Part shown: positions 1 through 6,341 of the stretch, in pieces
Layout: each line of letters begins with the position of its first letter
How positions within the stretch are numbered: position 1 is the stretch's first letter
DNA from: MED-G105 sp050331095
GTDB taxonomy: Bacteria > Pseudomonadota > Alphaproteobacteria > Caulobacterales > Parvularculaceae
Direction: 5' to 3'
DNA: 25,870 bases
Assembly: GCA_050331095.1 (NCBI GenBank)
Contig: JBHJHE010000061.1
Span: forward strand, 1 to 25,870
Notes under the pieces: model-generated
Database searches by the model: none
What the model was told of the DNA's origin: nothing
Seen by the model: the letters and a program-made list of their open reading frames with translations, nothing else
Program-made: the position numbers and the translations under genes

Positions 1-1247
1 CCTACTCGCACTTCGCCGCCCGGGCGGGCTTGGTCGCGCGGTTTCGCGCCGGCGCCCGCGCCTCGGGCTACGCCGCGGTTCGCGCGCTGACGGGCGAGTT
101 CGACGGCGTCGACCTCGGCGCACGGCCCTTGAGGGCTACCCAAGCCGAATTCGACGCCGCGGCGCGGGCCTTGCCGGAGGATCTCATCGCCGCGATCGAC
201 GTCGCCGTCGCCAATGTGAAGAAAGGCCACGAAGACCAGCTCATCGACGGGGAGACCCACCGCGAAATCCGCACCGAGACGGTCCCGGGCGTCATCGTCG
301 GCGAGCGTACGCGGCCCCTGCAGTCCGTCGCGCTCTACGTCCCGCGGGGCAAGGGATCCTTCCCCTCCGTCGCGATCATGTTGTGCGCGCCGGCCGTCGT
401 CGCGGGCGTCGCGCGGCCGATCGTCGTGACGCCGCCGGGACCAAACGGCGACGTCGATGCGGCGACGCTGGTCGCGGCGCAAAAAACGGGAGTGACGGAG
501 GTTTACCGCGTCGGCGGCGTCCAGGCGATCGCCGCGCTCGCCTTCGGGACCGGCGAAATTCCGCGCACGCCGAAAGTGCTTGGCCCCGGCAACGCCTACG
601 TGACGGCGGCGAAGCGCGCGCTCGCCGGCGTTATCGATCCGGGCGTGCCTGCCGGTCCCAGCGAGTCGGCGATCCTCTGCGACGGGACGATCCACGCCGA
701 CATCGCCGCGCATGACCTGCTCATCGAGGCGGAGCATGGGCCGGATTCCTGCGCCGTGCTCGTGGCGACGTCGCGCGACTACGCCAGGGCGGTGGCCGCG
801 CGCTTGCCGGCGCTTGTGGCGGCGTTGCCGGAGCAACGCCAGGCGTTCATCACCGAGAACTTCCGTGAGCGGTCGAAAATTCTCGTCGCCTCCGACCTCG
901 ACGCGGCGATCGAATTCGTCAACGAGTTCGCGCCGGAGCACCTGGAAATCCTGAGCGACGACGCCGAGGCGCTGCTCGAGCGGATCGAGAACGCCGGCGA
1001 GACCATGCTCGGGCCGCACGCGCCGATCACGCTCGGCAATTTCGTCGCGGGCTCGAACGCCATTCTGCCGACGGGCGGCCTTGCGCGCAGCGCGTCGTGT
1101 CTCGGCGTGCCGGACTTTCAAAAGCGCTCGTCGTTTGTGATGGCCAGCCGCGAGGGCTTTGAGCGCCTGGCTCCCGCCGCGTTGACCCTCGCCGACTATG
1201 AAGGCTTTCCGGCCCACGCCGCCGCCGTGCGCCGGCGGTTGTCATGA
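1..1247 (+). CDS. hisD: HisD-family dehydrogenase, divergent (5' partial)
   Basis: This is a NAD-dependent dehydrogenase of the histidinol dehydrogenase family. Classical HisD oxidises L-histidinol to L-histidine in the cytoplasm. The frame is open to the window edge (first full codon at 3), so the N-terminus lies upstream; a TTG at 30 is probably internal. Family landmarks are present: VPRG, VGGVQAIAALAFGT, GPGN, AGPSES, and the catalytic Glu-His pair in APEHLE (936-941). The zinc ligands are unusual. Against E. coli HisD, Gln259 is Glu (726-728), His262 is kept (735-737), Asp360 is Asn (1038-1040), and His419 is kept (1215-1217). His367 of the NHxLPT segment is Ala (1059-1061). From memory, such changes occur in HisD-like paralogues such as sulfopropanediol dehydrogenase (HpsN), so a substrate other than histidinol is possible. 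It overlaps the next gene by 4 nt (ATGA). Family membership is secure; true HisD activity is not. Confidence 0.85.
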   Translation, partial: YSHFAARAGLVARFRAGARASGYAAVRALTGEFDGVDLGARPLRATQAEFDAAARALPEDLIAAIDVAVANVKKGHEDQLIDGETHREIRTETVPGVIVGERTRPLQSVALYVPRGKGSFPSVAIMLCAPAVVAGVARPIVVTPPGPNGDVDAATLVAAQKTGVTEVYRVGGVQAIAALAFGTGEIPRTPKVLGPGNAYVTAAKRALAGVIDPGVPAGPSESAILCDGTIHADIAAHDLLIEAEHGPDSCAVLVATSRDYARAVAARLPALVAALPEQRQAFITENFRERSKILVASDLDAAIEFVNEFAPEHLEILSDDAEALLERIENAGETMLGPHAPITLGNFVAGSNAILPTGGLARSASCLGVPDFQKRSSFVMASREGFERLAPAALTLADYEGFPAHAAAVRRRLS

Positions 1248-2407
1248 GGCTCGCCGACATTCTCGACCTGCCGGACGGGACCGAGGCGCTGATCTTCGAC
1301 GTCGACGGCGTGCTCCTCGATTCGCTTCGCGCCGACTACGACCTGTGCGTCGCCGCGGCGAAAGCCGTGATGGGAACCGGCGACTGGATCCTCCCGGAGA
1401 AGATCCGTGAACACTTCGCTCTTGAGGCGGAGGGGTTTTGGGACGAACTCGTCAAGGACCTCCCGGAGCCGATCCCCGCGCGCATCCGCGCAGAGATGGT
1501 CGCGCGCTACAATCGTCTTCGCGCCGAAGCCTCGTTCGACGCGTTGCCCGGGGCTCGCGCGCTGATCGACGCGGCGAAGGCGGAGGGCCTCAAGGTCGCG
1601 GTCGGCTCCAGCAACGAACAGGCCGTGCTTGAGCGCATTCTTCGCGAGGCTGGCTTCGGCGAGGACTTCGCCGTCGTCAGCGGGGTGCGCGACGGCGTTG
1701 CGGCGAAACCCGCGGGCGACATCTACGCGAGCGCCGCGGCGTCGCTCGGGGTCGCGCCGGCGAGGTGCGCGTATCTCGAAGACTCCATCATGGGCCTGAC
1801 GGCCGGCCGCAACGCCGGCCTCGGGTTCGCCGTCGCCGTCTCGACCGGCGCGACGACGTTCGCCGAGCTTGAAGCGTCGGGCCTCGCCGATGTCGTCTAC
1901 GATCGTTTCGAGCCGCCGTTCTTGCGCTTCTTCGATGGCGAGCCGGCGCGCAAAAGCATCGCGACGCCGAACGATTTCGTCAGTCACATGATCGAACACA
2001 TCGCCTGGCGAATGGGCGCAGGCGTCGACGTCGCCTGGCGATCGAACGACTGGCGCGATCTCGGCGGGTTTTTGGGCGACGGCCTGCGCGGCTTCGACCT
2101 GCGCGACGGGGCGGCGGCGAGCCTCGGCATGATCGACGACGGCGCCGCGGAGGTTCTTATCGACCGCGACGGTCCTCCGGGTCTCGACTTCACCGTCCAC
2201 CCAAGCCTGCCGGAGGACCGCGTCCTCGGCCTGCGGGTCGAACAGATGCGCGCCGGCCGCGACCTCGTCGCCCTCGCCGAAGGCGTTGCGGCGGGGCTCG
2301 GCGCGCGCATCGTCATTCGTCTGTGCACGTTTGAAGATCCGCATCACAGCTGGGAGGGCGTCTATCGCGCGATCGGAATCACGCTCAATCGCCTGAGGGC
2401 CGCATGA
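1244..2407 (+). CDS. HAD-IA phosphatase fused to degenerate IGPD (HisB-like) domain
   Basis: A two-domain protein of 387 aa. Residues about 1-222 form a HAD subfamily IA (phosphoglycolate phosphatase/beta-phosphoglucomutase type) hydrolase: nucleophile D19 and acid D21 in FDVDGVLLDS, SSN near 125, K155, and E179-D180. Residues about 235-387 resemble imidazoleglycerol-phosphate dehydratase. SHMIEH (H248) matches the DHML motif and DPHHSWE (H367, H368, E371) matches the second HHxxE metal motif. The first HHTxED motif is absent; the equivalent stretch reads NDWRDLGGFLGDG. By analogy with E. coli HisB it could pair histidinol-phosphate phosphatase and dehydratase activities, but E. coli HisB-N belongs to a different HAD subclass, so this fusion looks independently made. 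The ATG overlaps the stop of the upstream gene (ATGA) and its own stop overlaps the next ATG in the same way, which implies translational coupling. Domain calls are good; the reaction is inferred. Confidence 0.85.
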   Translation: MRLADILDLPDGTEALIFDVDGVLLDSLRADYDLCVAAAKAVMGTGDWILPEKIREHFALEAEGFWDELVKDLPEPIPARIRAEMVARYNRLRAEASFDALPGARALIDAAKAEGLKVAVGSSNEQAVLERILREAGFGEDFAVVSGVRDGVAAKPAGDIYASAAASLGVAPARCAYLEDSIMGLTAGRNAGLGFAVAVSTGATTFAELEASGLADVVYDRFEPPFLRFFDGEPARKSIATPNDFVSHMIEHIAWRMGAGVDVAWRSNDWRDLGGFLGDGLRGFDLRDGAAASLGMIDDGAAEVLIDRDGPPGLDFTVHPSLPEDRVLGLRVEQMRAGRDLVALAEGVAAGLGARIVIRLCTFEDPHHSWEGVYRAIGITLNRLRAA

Positions 2408-3129
2408 GCGCCGGCGGCCGGACCGAAAGCGAAACGCACGGCGCGATCGAAGTGTCGGTAGGGCCCGACGGCCACGCGTCGGCGCGCCGTCTGCCGGCGG
2501 AGAGCGCCGTGCGCGTCGCCTTGCAGCGCGGGCAGGGCGGGGCGGCCGCGGCGAGGTTCGACGTCGCCCCGACGATCGACGTGTCGGACTTTCCGAGACT
2601 GCTCGACGTCTTCTGTGGGGCGGCGAACCTCCATCTCGATGTCTCGTTTCGCGCGACCAAGCTCTCGTCGAGCCATGTCGTCCTAGAGGACACGGGGCTC
2701 GCCATGGGCATGGCGCTCTTCGAGATGCTGCGTGAGCGGATGAACGACGCGGGCGTCAACGGCGCCGGGGCGAGCCTGCGCACGCCGGACGACTTCCACA
2801 ATGCCGGCGTTTCGGCCGCCGTCAGCGTCTAGGGCCGCAAATACGTCAAGGTTCTGAGCGCGACGACGTTCGACGATCTGCGCTGGCGGGTCTTTCTCGG
2901 CGAGGCGGCGTTCGGCGGCGTGCGGAGCGAAGACATCGACGATTTCGTCGACGCGCTCGCCGGCGGGCTCAAAGCCAGCTTCTTCCTCCACGAGCGCCGC
3001 CGATACGATAGCGCCGATGCGTTCTGGCGCGACATGATCGCCGCCCTTGGCGCGGCCCTCGACGAAGCCTTTGCGCCGAACGCCGCGCGCAAAGGCCTGC
3101 CGCCGGGCGTCAAGGCGACGTTGCTCTGA
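2404..3129 (+). pseudogene. Second IGPD-like protein interrupted by in-frame TAG
   Basis: The reading frame starts at an ATG overlapping the upstream stop (ATGA) and meets TAG at 2830-2832 after 142 codons. The same frame then stays open for 98 more codons to TGA at 3127-3129, and that continuation still reads as the family's C-terminal half. Against canonical IGPD, SHVVLEDTG (H91, E95, D96) matches HHTxED with one His lost. VSV-stop-GRKY matches the DLSGRPY strand, so the amber sits at the Ser position; TCG or GAG to TAG are one-base changes. The second HHxxE motif has become ADxxW near 3030. The tail GLPPGVKATLL resembles the conserved GxPSTKGxL end. The DHML histidine is replaced. Explanations are a recent nonsense mutation, a sequencing error, or readthrough. 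General UAG recoding is unlikely because TAG ends several other genes here. Confidence 0.7.
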
Positions 3130-3141
3130 ACGGAGGCGGTT

Positions 3142-3215
3142 TGGAGGCCACGCCCGGAATCGAACCGGGGTACACGGATTTGCAGTCCGCTGCGTCACCA
3201 CTCCGCCACGTGGCC
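3142..3215 (-). tRNA. tRNA-Cys (GCA)
   Basis: The reverse complement begins GGCCACG at 3215 and ends CGTGGCC-T-CCA at 3142, giving a perfect 7-bp acceptor stem and an encoded CCA. The anticodon loop reads CTGCAAA, with anticodon GCA for cysteine. The T arm CCCGGTTCGATTCCGGG is canonical. Total length is 74 nt with CCA. It lies 12 bp beyond the end of the his-like operon and is convergent with it. Confidence 0.97.
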
Positions 3216-3245
3216 GTCCGGGGTCGAAAATGCGGAGGAGCGCGC

Positions 3246-3274
3246 GTCATAGCCCGCCGCCGCGCCCGCGTCAT
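3246..3274 (-). promoter_or_regulatory. Candidate sigma-70 promoter for tRNA-Cys
   Basis: On the minus strand ATGACG (3274-3269) and TATGAC (3251-3246) are separated by exactly 17 bp and would serve as -35 and -10 elements. Transcription would start near 3239, leaving a leader of about 24 nt before the tRNA 5' end at 3215. Placement fits well, but the boxes are only partial consensus matches. Confidence 0.4.
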
Positions 3275-3397
3275 CCCCGAAAGCCGCGCTGCGGGCCGCC
3301 GCAGCCGCCAAGGCGTTCGTCGGATCCGCCGATTGCCGGGCTTCGGCGCGCGGTGTACGCCGTCGCGAAACAGCCCGTAGGTCCCGAGATCCCGCCC

Positions 3398-4051
3398 ATG
3401 GATTACGAAGCCGCCCGTCGCATGATGATCGACAGCCAGGTGCGCCCGAACGACGTCACCGATCCGCGCATCCAACAGGCCCTCGCCAACACGCCGCGCG
3501 AGGCGTTTCTGCCGGCGGGCTTGCGCGAACAGGCTTATGTCGAGCGCGAAATCGTCTATGCGCCGGGCCGGTCGCTCATCGTCGCGCGGGACTTCGCAAA
3601 GCTGCTCGCCGCGCTCGCGCCGCGCGCCGGCGAACTGGCGCTCGATGTGGCGTTCGGGGCCGGCTACTCGACCGCCGTTCTTGCGAAGCTCTGCGGCATG
3701 GCCGTCGGCGTGGAGGCGGAGGCGGGCCTCGCCGAAGAAGCCCAGGCGACCTGGTCGGCGCAAAGCGTCGACAACGCCGCCGCCGTCGTCGGCGACCCGG
3801 CCGCCGGCGCGCCGGACGAAGGCCCCTATGACGTCATCCTCGTCGCCCATGCGGTGGGCCGCATCCCCGAGGCGTTGACGGCACAGTTGCGCGACGGCGG
3901 GCGGCTCGGCGCGATCCGCCGCGCGGGCGCCGTTTCGAAAGGCGTCATCGTCTCGCGCACCGGCGCGGCGACAGCGACGCGCGAGGCGTTCGACGCCGCG
4001 GCGGCGAACGTTCTCCCGGGGTTCGAGGCGCCGCGGGCGTTCGCATTCTAG
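3398..4051 (+). CDS. Protein-L-isoaspartate O-methyltransferase family protein
   Basis: A 217-aa SAM-dependent methyltransferase of the PCMT family, which in classical members repairs L-isoaspartyl residues in aged proteins. The N-terminal MDYEAARRMMIDSQVRP and PREAFLP segments are typical of the alphaproteobacterial paralogue encoded next to tolC. The SAM-binding motif I reads LDVAFGAGYSTAVLA, where the usual DxGxGxGY has Ala-Phe in place of the first glycine, so cofactor binding may be altered. The ATG at 3398 is chosen because the open frame further upstream runs through the tRNA gene and is not family-like. It stands alone in transcription direction from the tRNA and is followed by tolC after a 139-bp gap. 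It ends in TAG. Confidence 0.85.
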   Translation: MDYEAARRMMIDSQVRPNDVTDPRIQQALANTPREAFLPAGLREQAYVEREIVYAPGRSLIVARDFAKLLAALAPRAGELALDVAFGAGYSTAVLAKLCGMAVGVEAEAGLAEEAQATWSAQSVDNAAAVVGDPAAGAPDEGPYDVILVAHAVGRIPEALTAQLRDGGRLGAIRRAGAVSKGVIVSRTGAATATREAFDAAAANVLPGFEAPRAFAF

Positions 4052-4125
4052 ATTTTTGGTCTACGCAACCGAAGACGATTTTCGCCGGTGCGGAAATTGG
4101 GCGACCGACGCTCTGGCGCGTCGCC

Positions 4126-4155
4126 TTGATCGCGCCGGGCGGCGCGCGGCATAGC
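4126..4155 (+). promoter_or_regulatory. Possible promoter upstream of tolC
   Basis: TTGATC (4126-4131) and CATAGC (4150-4155) lie 18 bp apart, about 36 bp upstream of the proposed tolC start. Both boxes are imperfect and the surroundings are GC-rich, so this is a weak prediction. Confidence 0.25.
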
Positions 4156-4179
4156 TTGGCGAGAACACGCCGCACCAGC

Positions 4180-4193
4180 GAGGCGCCGCCATT
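4180..4193 (+). promoter_or_regulatory. Shine-Dalgarno and ATT start region of tolC
   Basis: GAGG at 4180-4183 is followed after 7 nt by ATT at 4191. This spacing is ideal for initiation, and the ATT sits exactly where the signal peptide should begin. No ATG, GTG or TTG occurs in this frame between the stop at 4152-4154 and the TTG at 4293, which is already inside the mature protein. Confidence 0.45.
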
Positions 4194-5558
4194 CAACGCC
4201 GTCCGTTCAGAAACCGCCGCGTCGCGGCGCTCGCGTCCGCGCTGGCGGCCGTCGCCGCCGAGCCGTCCGTCGCGCAATCGCTCGCGGAGGCTTTGCGCCG
4301 CACCTACGACACCAACCCAACGATCGCGGCGGAGCGCGCGCGCTTTCGCGCCGCCGGCGAAGCGAAGGCTCAGGCCTGGTCCGCCGTCCTGCCGCAAATC
4401 GTCGCCGGCGGGTCGGTCGAACGGGTCGACAACGACACCGACGTCGTCGCCGCGCCGGGCGGGATCGACCCGACGCTCTTCGGCGCGACGGACGCGAGCA
4501 CGCGGCTCGACACGATCGTCGGCGAAGTCAGCGGCGAGCTTGAGGTCTTCAACGGCTTGCGCAACGTCAACGCCATTCGCCAGGCCCGCGCGCGCATCGA
4601 AGCCGGCGGCGCGTCGCTCGCGGCGGTGGAACAGGACGTGTTGACGCGCGCGGCCGCGGCTTACTTCGACGTCCTGCGCGATCTCAGCGTGTTCACGGCG
4701 AACGCGAAGAACGTGGAGGTGCTCGCCGCGCGCCGCCGCGAGGCTGAGGTGCGCTTCGAGGTCGGCGACGTGACCCGCACGGACGTCGCGCAGGCGGAGG
4801 CGCGCCTCGCCGGCGCGCGGGCCGACCTCGCCGGCGCACAGGCGGGCCTCGCTCTGTCGCGCGCGTCGTTCGCCGAGATCGTCGGCGATCCGCCCGCCGA
4901 CCTCGATCCCGAGCCCGGCCTGCCGGCGGCGCCCGAAACCCTCGACGCCGCTATCGAGCTCGCCCGCGGATACGCGCCGAACGCGCTCGCCGCGCGCGCG
5001 GCGGCCGACGCCTCGCGCCGCGGCGTCGCCATCGCTCGGTCCGCCTTTGCGCCGAGCGTCTCGCTGACGACGCGTTATCGGTATGCGGAGGACCCGAACT
5101 TCTTCGTCGAGACCGATGAGCAGTTCGCCTACGGCGTGCGGGCGAGCGTGCCGCTCTTCACCGGCGGGCTCAATTTATCGCGCGTGCGCGAGGCGAAGGC
5201 GCTCGCCGAGGCGGATCGCCGCAACGTCGACGCCGCGGAGCGCCGCGCCGAGGCCGAGACGATCGCGGCCTGGGAGCGCCGCGCGGCCGCGCTCGCCGGC
5301 GTGCGCTCGGCGGAGGCGGGCGTCGCCGCGAACGAGCTCGCCTTGAAGGGCGTGCGCCTTGAAGCCGACGTCGGCGCGCGCACGACCCTCGACGTGCTCG
5401 ACGCCGAGCAGGAGCTTCTGACCGCGCGCGTCGCCTTGGCGAACGCGCGTCGCGACGCGCGCGTCGCCCGGTTCGAGATCCTGCGCAGCGTTGGGCTCTT
5501 GACGATCGACGCCGTGGAGGCCGCCGCGGGCGACGCGGACATGCCTTCGGCGCGTTAA
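4191..5558 (+). CDS. tolC: TolC-family outer membrane efflux protein
   Basis: A TolC-type outer-membrane channel for type I secretion and tripartite drug efflux. It has two repeats of the outer-membrane efflux fold, rich in Ala/Glu/Arg coiled-coil heptads. The mature part starts around AQSLAEALRRTYDTNPTI, the usual TolC N-terminal signature. DVTRTDVAQAEARLAGA and its second-repeat counterpart GARTTLDVLDAEQELL are characteristic. The frame upstream encodes a convincing signal peptide (basic QRRPFRNRR, then an Ala/Leu/Val stretch ending near SVAQS), but lacks a standard start; ATT at 4191 with a good ribosome-binding site is my choice, giving 455 aa. The shortest conventional start, TTG at 4293, would remove the signal peptide and make export impossible. 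The gene lies between a PCMT-family gene and popZ, the common alphaproteobacterial order. Confidence 0.9.
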   Translation: MQRRPFRNRRVAALASALAAVAAEPSVAQSLAEALRRTYDTNPTIAAERARFRAAGEAKAQAWSAVLPQIVAGGSVERVDNDTDVVAAPGGIDPTLFGATDASTRLDTIVGEVSGELEVFNGLRNVNAIRQARARIEAGGASLAAVEQDVLTRAAAAYFDVLRDLSVFTANAKNVEVLAARRREAEVRFEVGDVTRTDVAQAEARLAGARADLAGAQAGLALSRASFAEIVGDPPADLDPEPGLPAAPETLDAAIELARGYAPNALAARAAADASRRGVAIARSAFAPSVSLTTRYRYAEDPNFFVETDEQFAYGVRASVPLFTGGLNLSRVREAKALAEADRRNVDAAERRAEAETIAAWERRAAALAGVRSAEAGVAANELALKGVRLEADVGARTTLDVLDAEQELLTARVALANARRDARVARFEILRSVGLLTIDAVEAAAGDADMPSAR

Positions 5559-5676
5559 TCGCGCTCCTTAGGAATCGGGTAATCCAACGCTTGCTACGCG
5601 CGGCGAAGCACCAGACAACGAGTCGGCGTGGGCGTCGGGTTAACGCCTGCGACGCAACATCAAGGGTCGACATCCC

Positions 5677-6258
5677 ATGGCGAACGCGCAGCCCGAACCG
5701 AGCATGGAAGAGATCCTCGCCTCGATCCGCCGGATCATCTCCGAGGACGAGGAAGACGGCGACGTTGTCGATGCGCCGGCGCGGCCCTCGCTCGTCAGCG
5801 CCGCCGACGCCGCCGTTGGTCGGCGTCCGACGCCGGTCGCCGACGTCGAGAACGAGGCTGAGGACGAGGACAGCGCGCCGATCGTGCTCGCGCCGCCGAG
5901 CTCTGCGGGCCAGGGCCCCGGGGCGACGGCCCCGGGCGAGGACGATGCGGGCGAAGACCAGGACGGCGCAAAGCCGCGGTTAGCGACGGAAGACGTGGAA
6001 ATGATCAAGAACAATCTCTCGGCCCTCGCCAAGGACGACAATCTCGTCGACGACGTTTCGGCGGCGTCCGCCGCCTCGGCGTTCGGCGCGCTGAGCCAGT
6101 CCGTTCGCGTCTCCGACGAGCCCGGCCGCTCGCTCGAGGAGCTCATCGTCGAGATGCTGCGACCCATGCTGAAGACCTGGCTCGACGACAATCTGCCGGC
6201 GATCGTCGAGGAGAAGGTCCAGCAGGAAGTCGAGCGCATCGCACGCAGGGCACGTTAG
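5677..6258 (+). CDS. popZ: Polar organizing protein PopZ (DUF2497)
   Basis: PopZ forms a cell-pole scaffold that anchors the ParB-bound chromosome origin and recruits cell-cycle regulators. The 193-aa product has the family's three-part layout: an N-terminal helix with the signature SMEEILASIRRIISEDE (residues 9-25), a long acidic Pro/Ala/Asp/Glu-rich linker (about 26-110), and a C-terminal oligomerisation region with SLEELIVEMLRPMLKTWLDD followed by NLPAIVEEKVQQEVERIARR. An AAGGG about 10 nt before ATG may act as ribosome-binding site. It lies between tolC and valS as in other Alphaproteobacteria, and two hairpins follow its stop codon (TAG). Confidence 0.95.
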   Translation: MANAQPEPSMEEILASIRRIISEDEEDGDVVDAPARPSLVSAADAAVGRRPTPVADVENEAEDEDSAPIVLAPPSSAGQGPGATAPGEDDAGEDQDGAKPRLATEDVEMIKNNLSALAKDDNLVDDVSAASAASAFGALSQSVRVSDEPGRSLEELIVEMLRPMLKTWLDDNLPAIVEEKVQQEVERIARRAR

Positions 6259-6271
6259 CCATACGAGCTTA

Positions 6272-6292
6272 GCGCCGCGGCTTTCGCGGCGC
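6272..6292 (+). repeat. Hairpin downstream of popZ
   Basis: GCGCCGCG (6272-6279) and CGCGGCGC (6285-6292) form a perfect 8-bp stem with a 5-nt loop, 13 bp after the popZ stop. It has no T-run and may stabilise the popZ mRNA end or assist the terminator just downstream. Confidence 0.5.
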
Positions 6293-6310
6293 AGCGCGAT
6301 CGCGCTATAG

Positions 6311-6341
6311 AGCGGGCTTCGCTGACGAAGCCCGCTTTTTT
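6311..6341 (+). terminator. Rho-independent terminator abutting the valS start
   Basis: A perfect 11-bp stem, AGCGGGCTTCG (6311-6321) with its complement (6326-6336), encloses a CTGA loop and continues into a T-run (6336-6341). The ATG of valS begins at 6342, directly after the last T. It would terminate popZ transcription, but it occupies the position where a valS ribosome-binding site should be. A TATAGA at 6306-6311 overlapping the stem's left edge could be a valS -10 box; starting near 6318 would leave most of the left arm out of the valS transcript. Confidence 0.75.

Noticed and set aside
1196..2347. 383-codon minus-strand open frame opposite the HAD-IGPD gene
   Set aside because: It is an antisense shadow with Arg-rich low-complexity sequence; the plus-strand frame shows clear HAD and IGPD motifs.
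2404..3129. General reassignment of UAG to an amino acid
   Set aside because: TAG ends the PCMT-family gene, popZ, the DoxX-like gene, the PHA-region gene and purN at normal family lengths, so the amber in the IGPD-like gene is a local event.
3047..3397. N-terminal extension of the PCMT-family gene
   Set aside because: The open frame crosses the tRNA-Cys gene on the opposite strand and its translation is Arg/Pro-rich; family similarity begins at MDYEAARRMM (3398).
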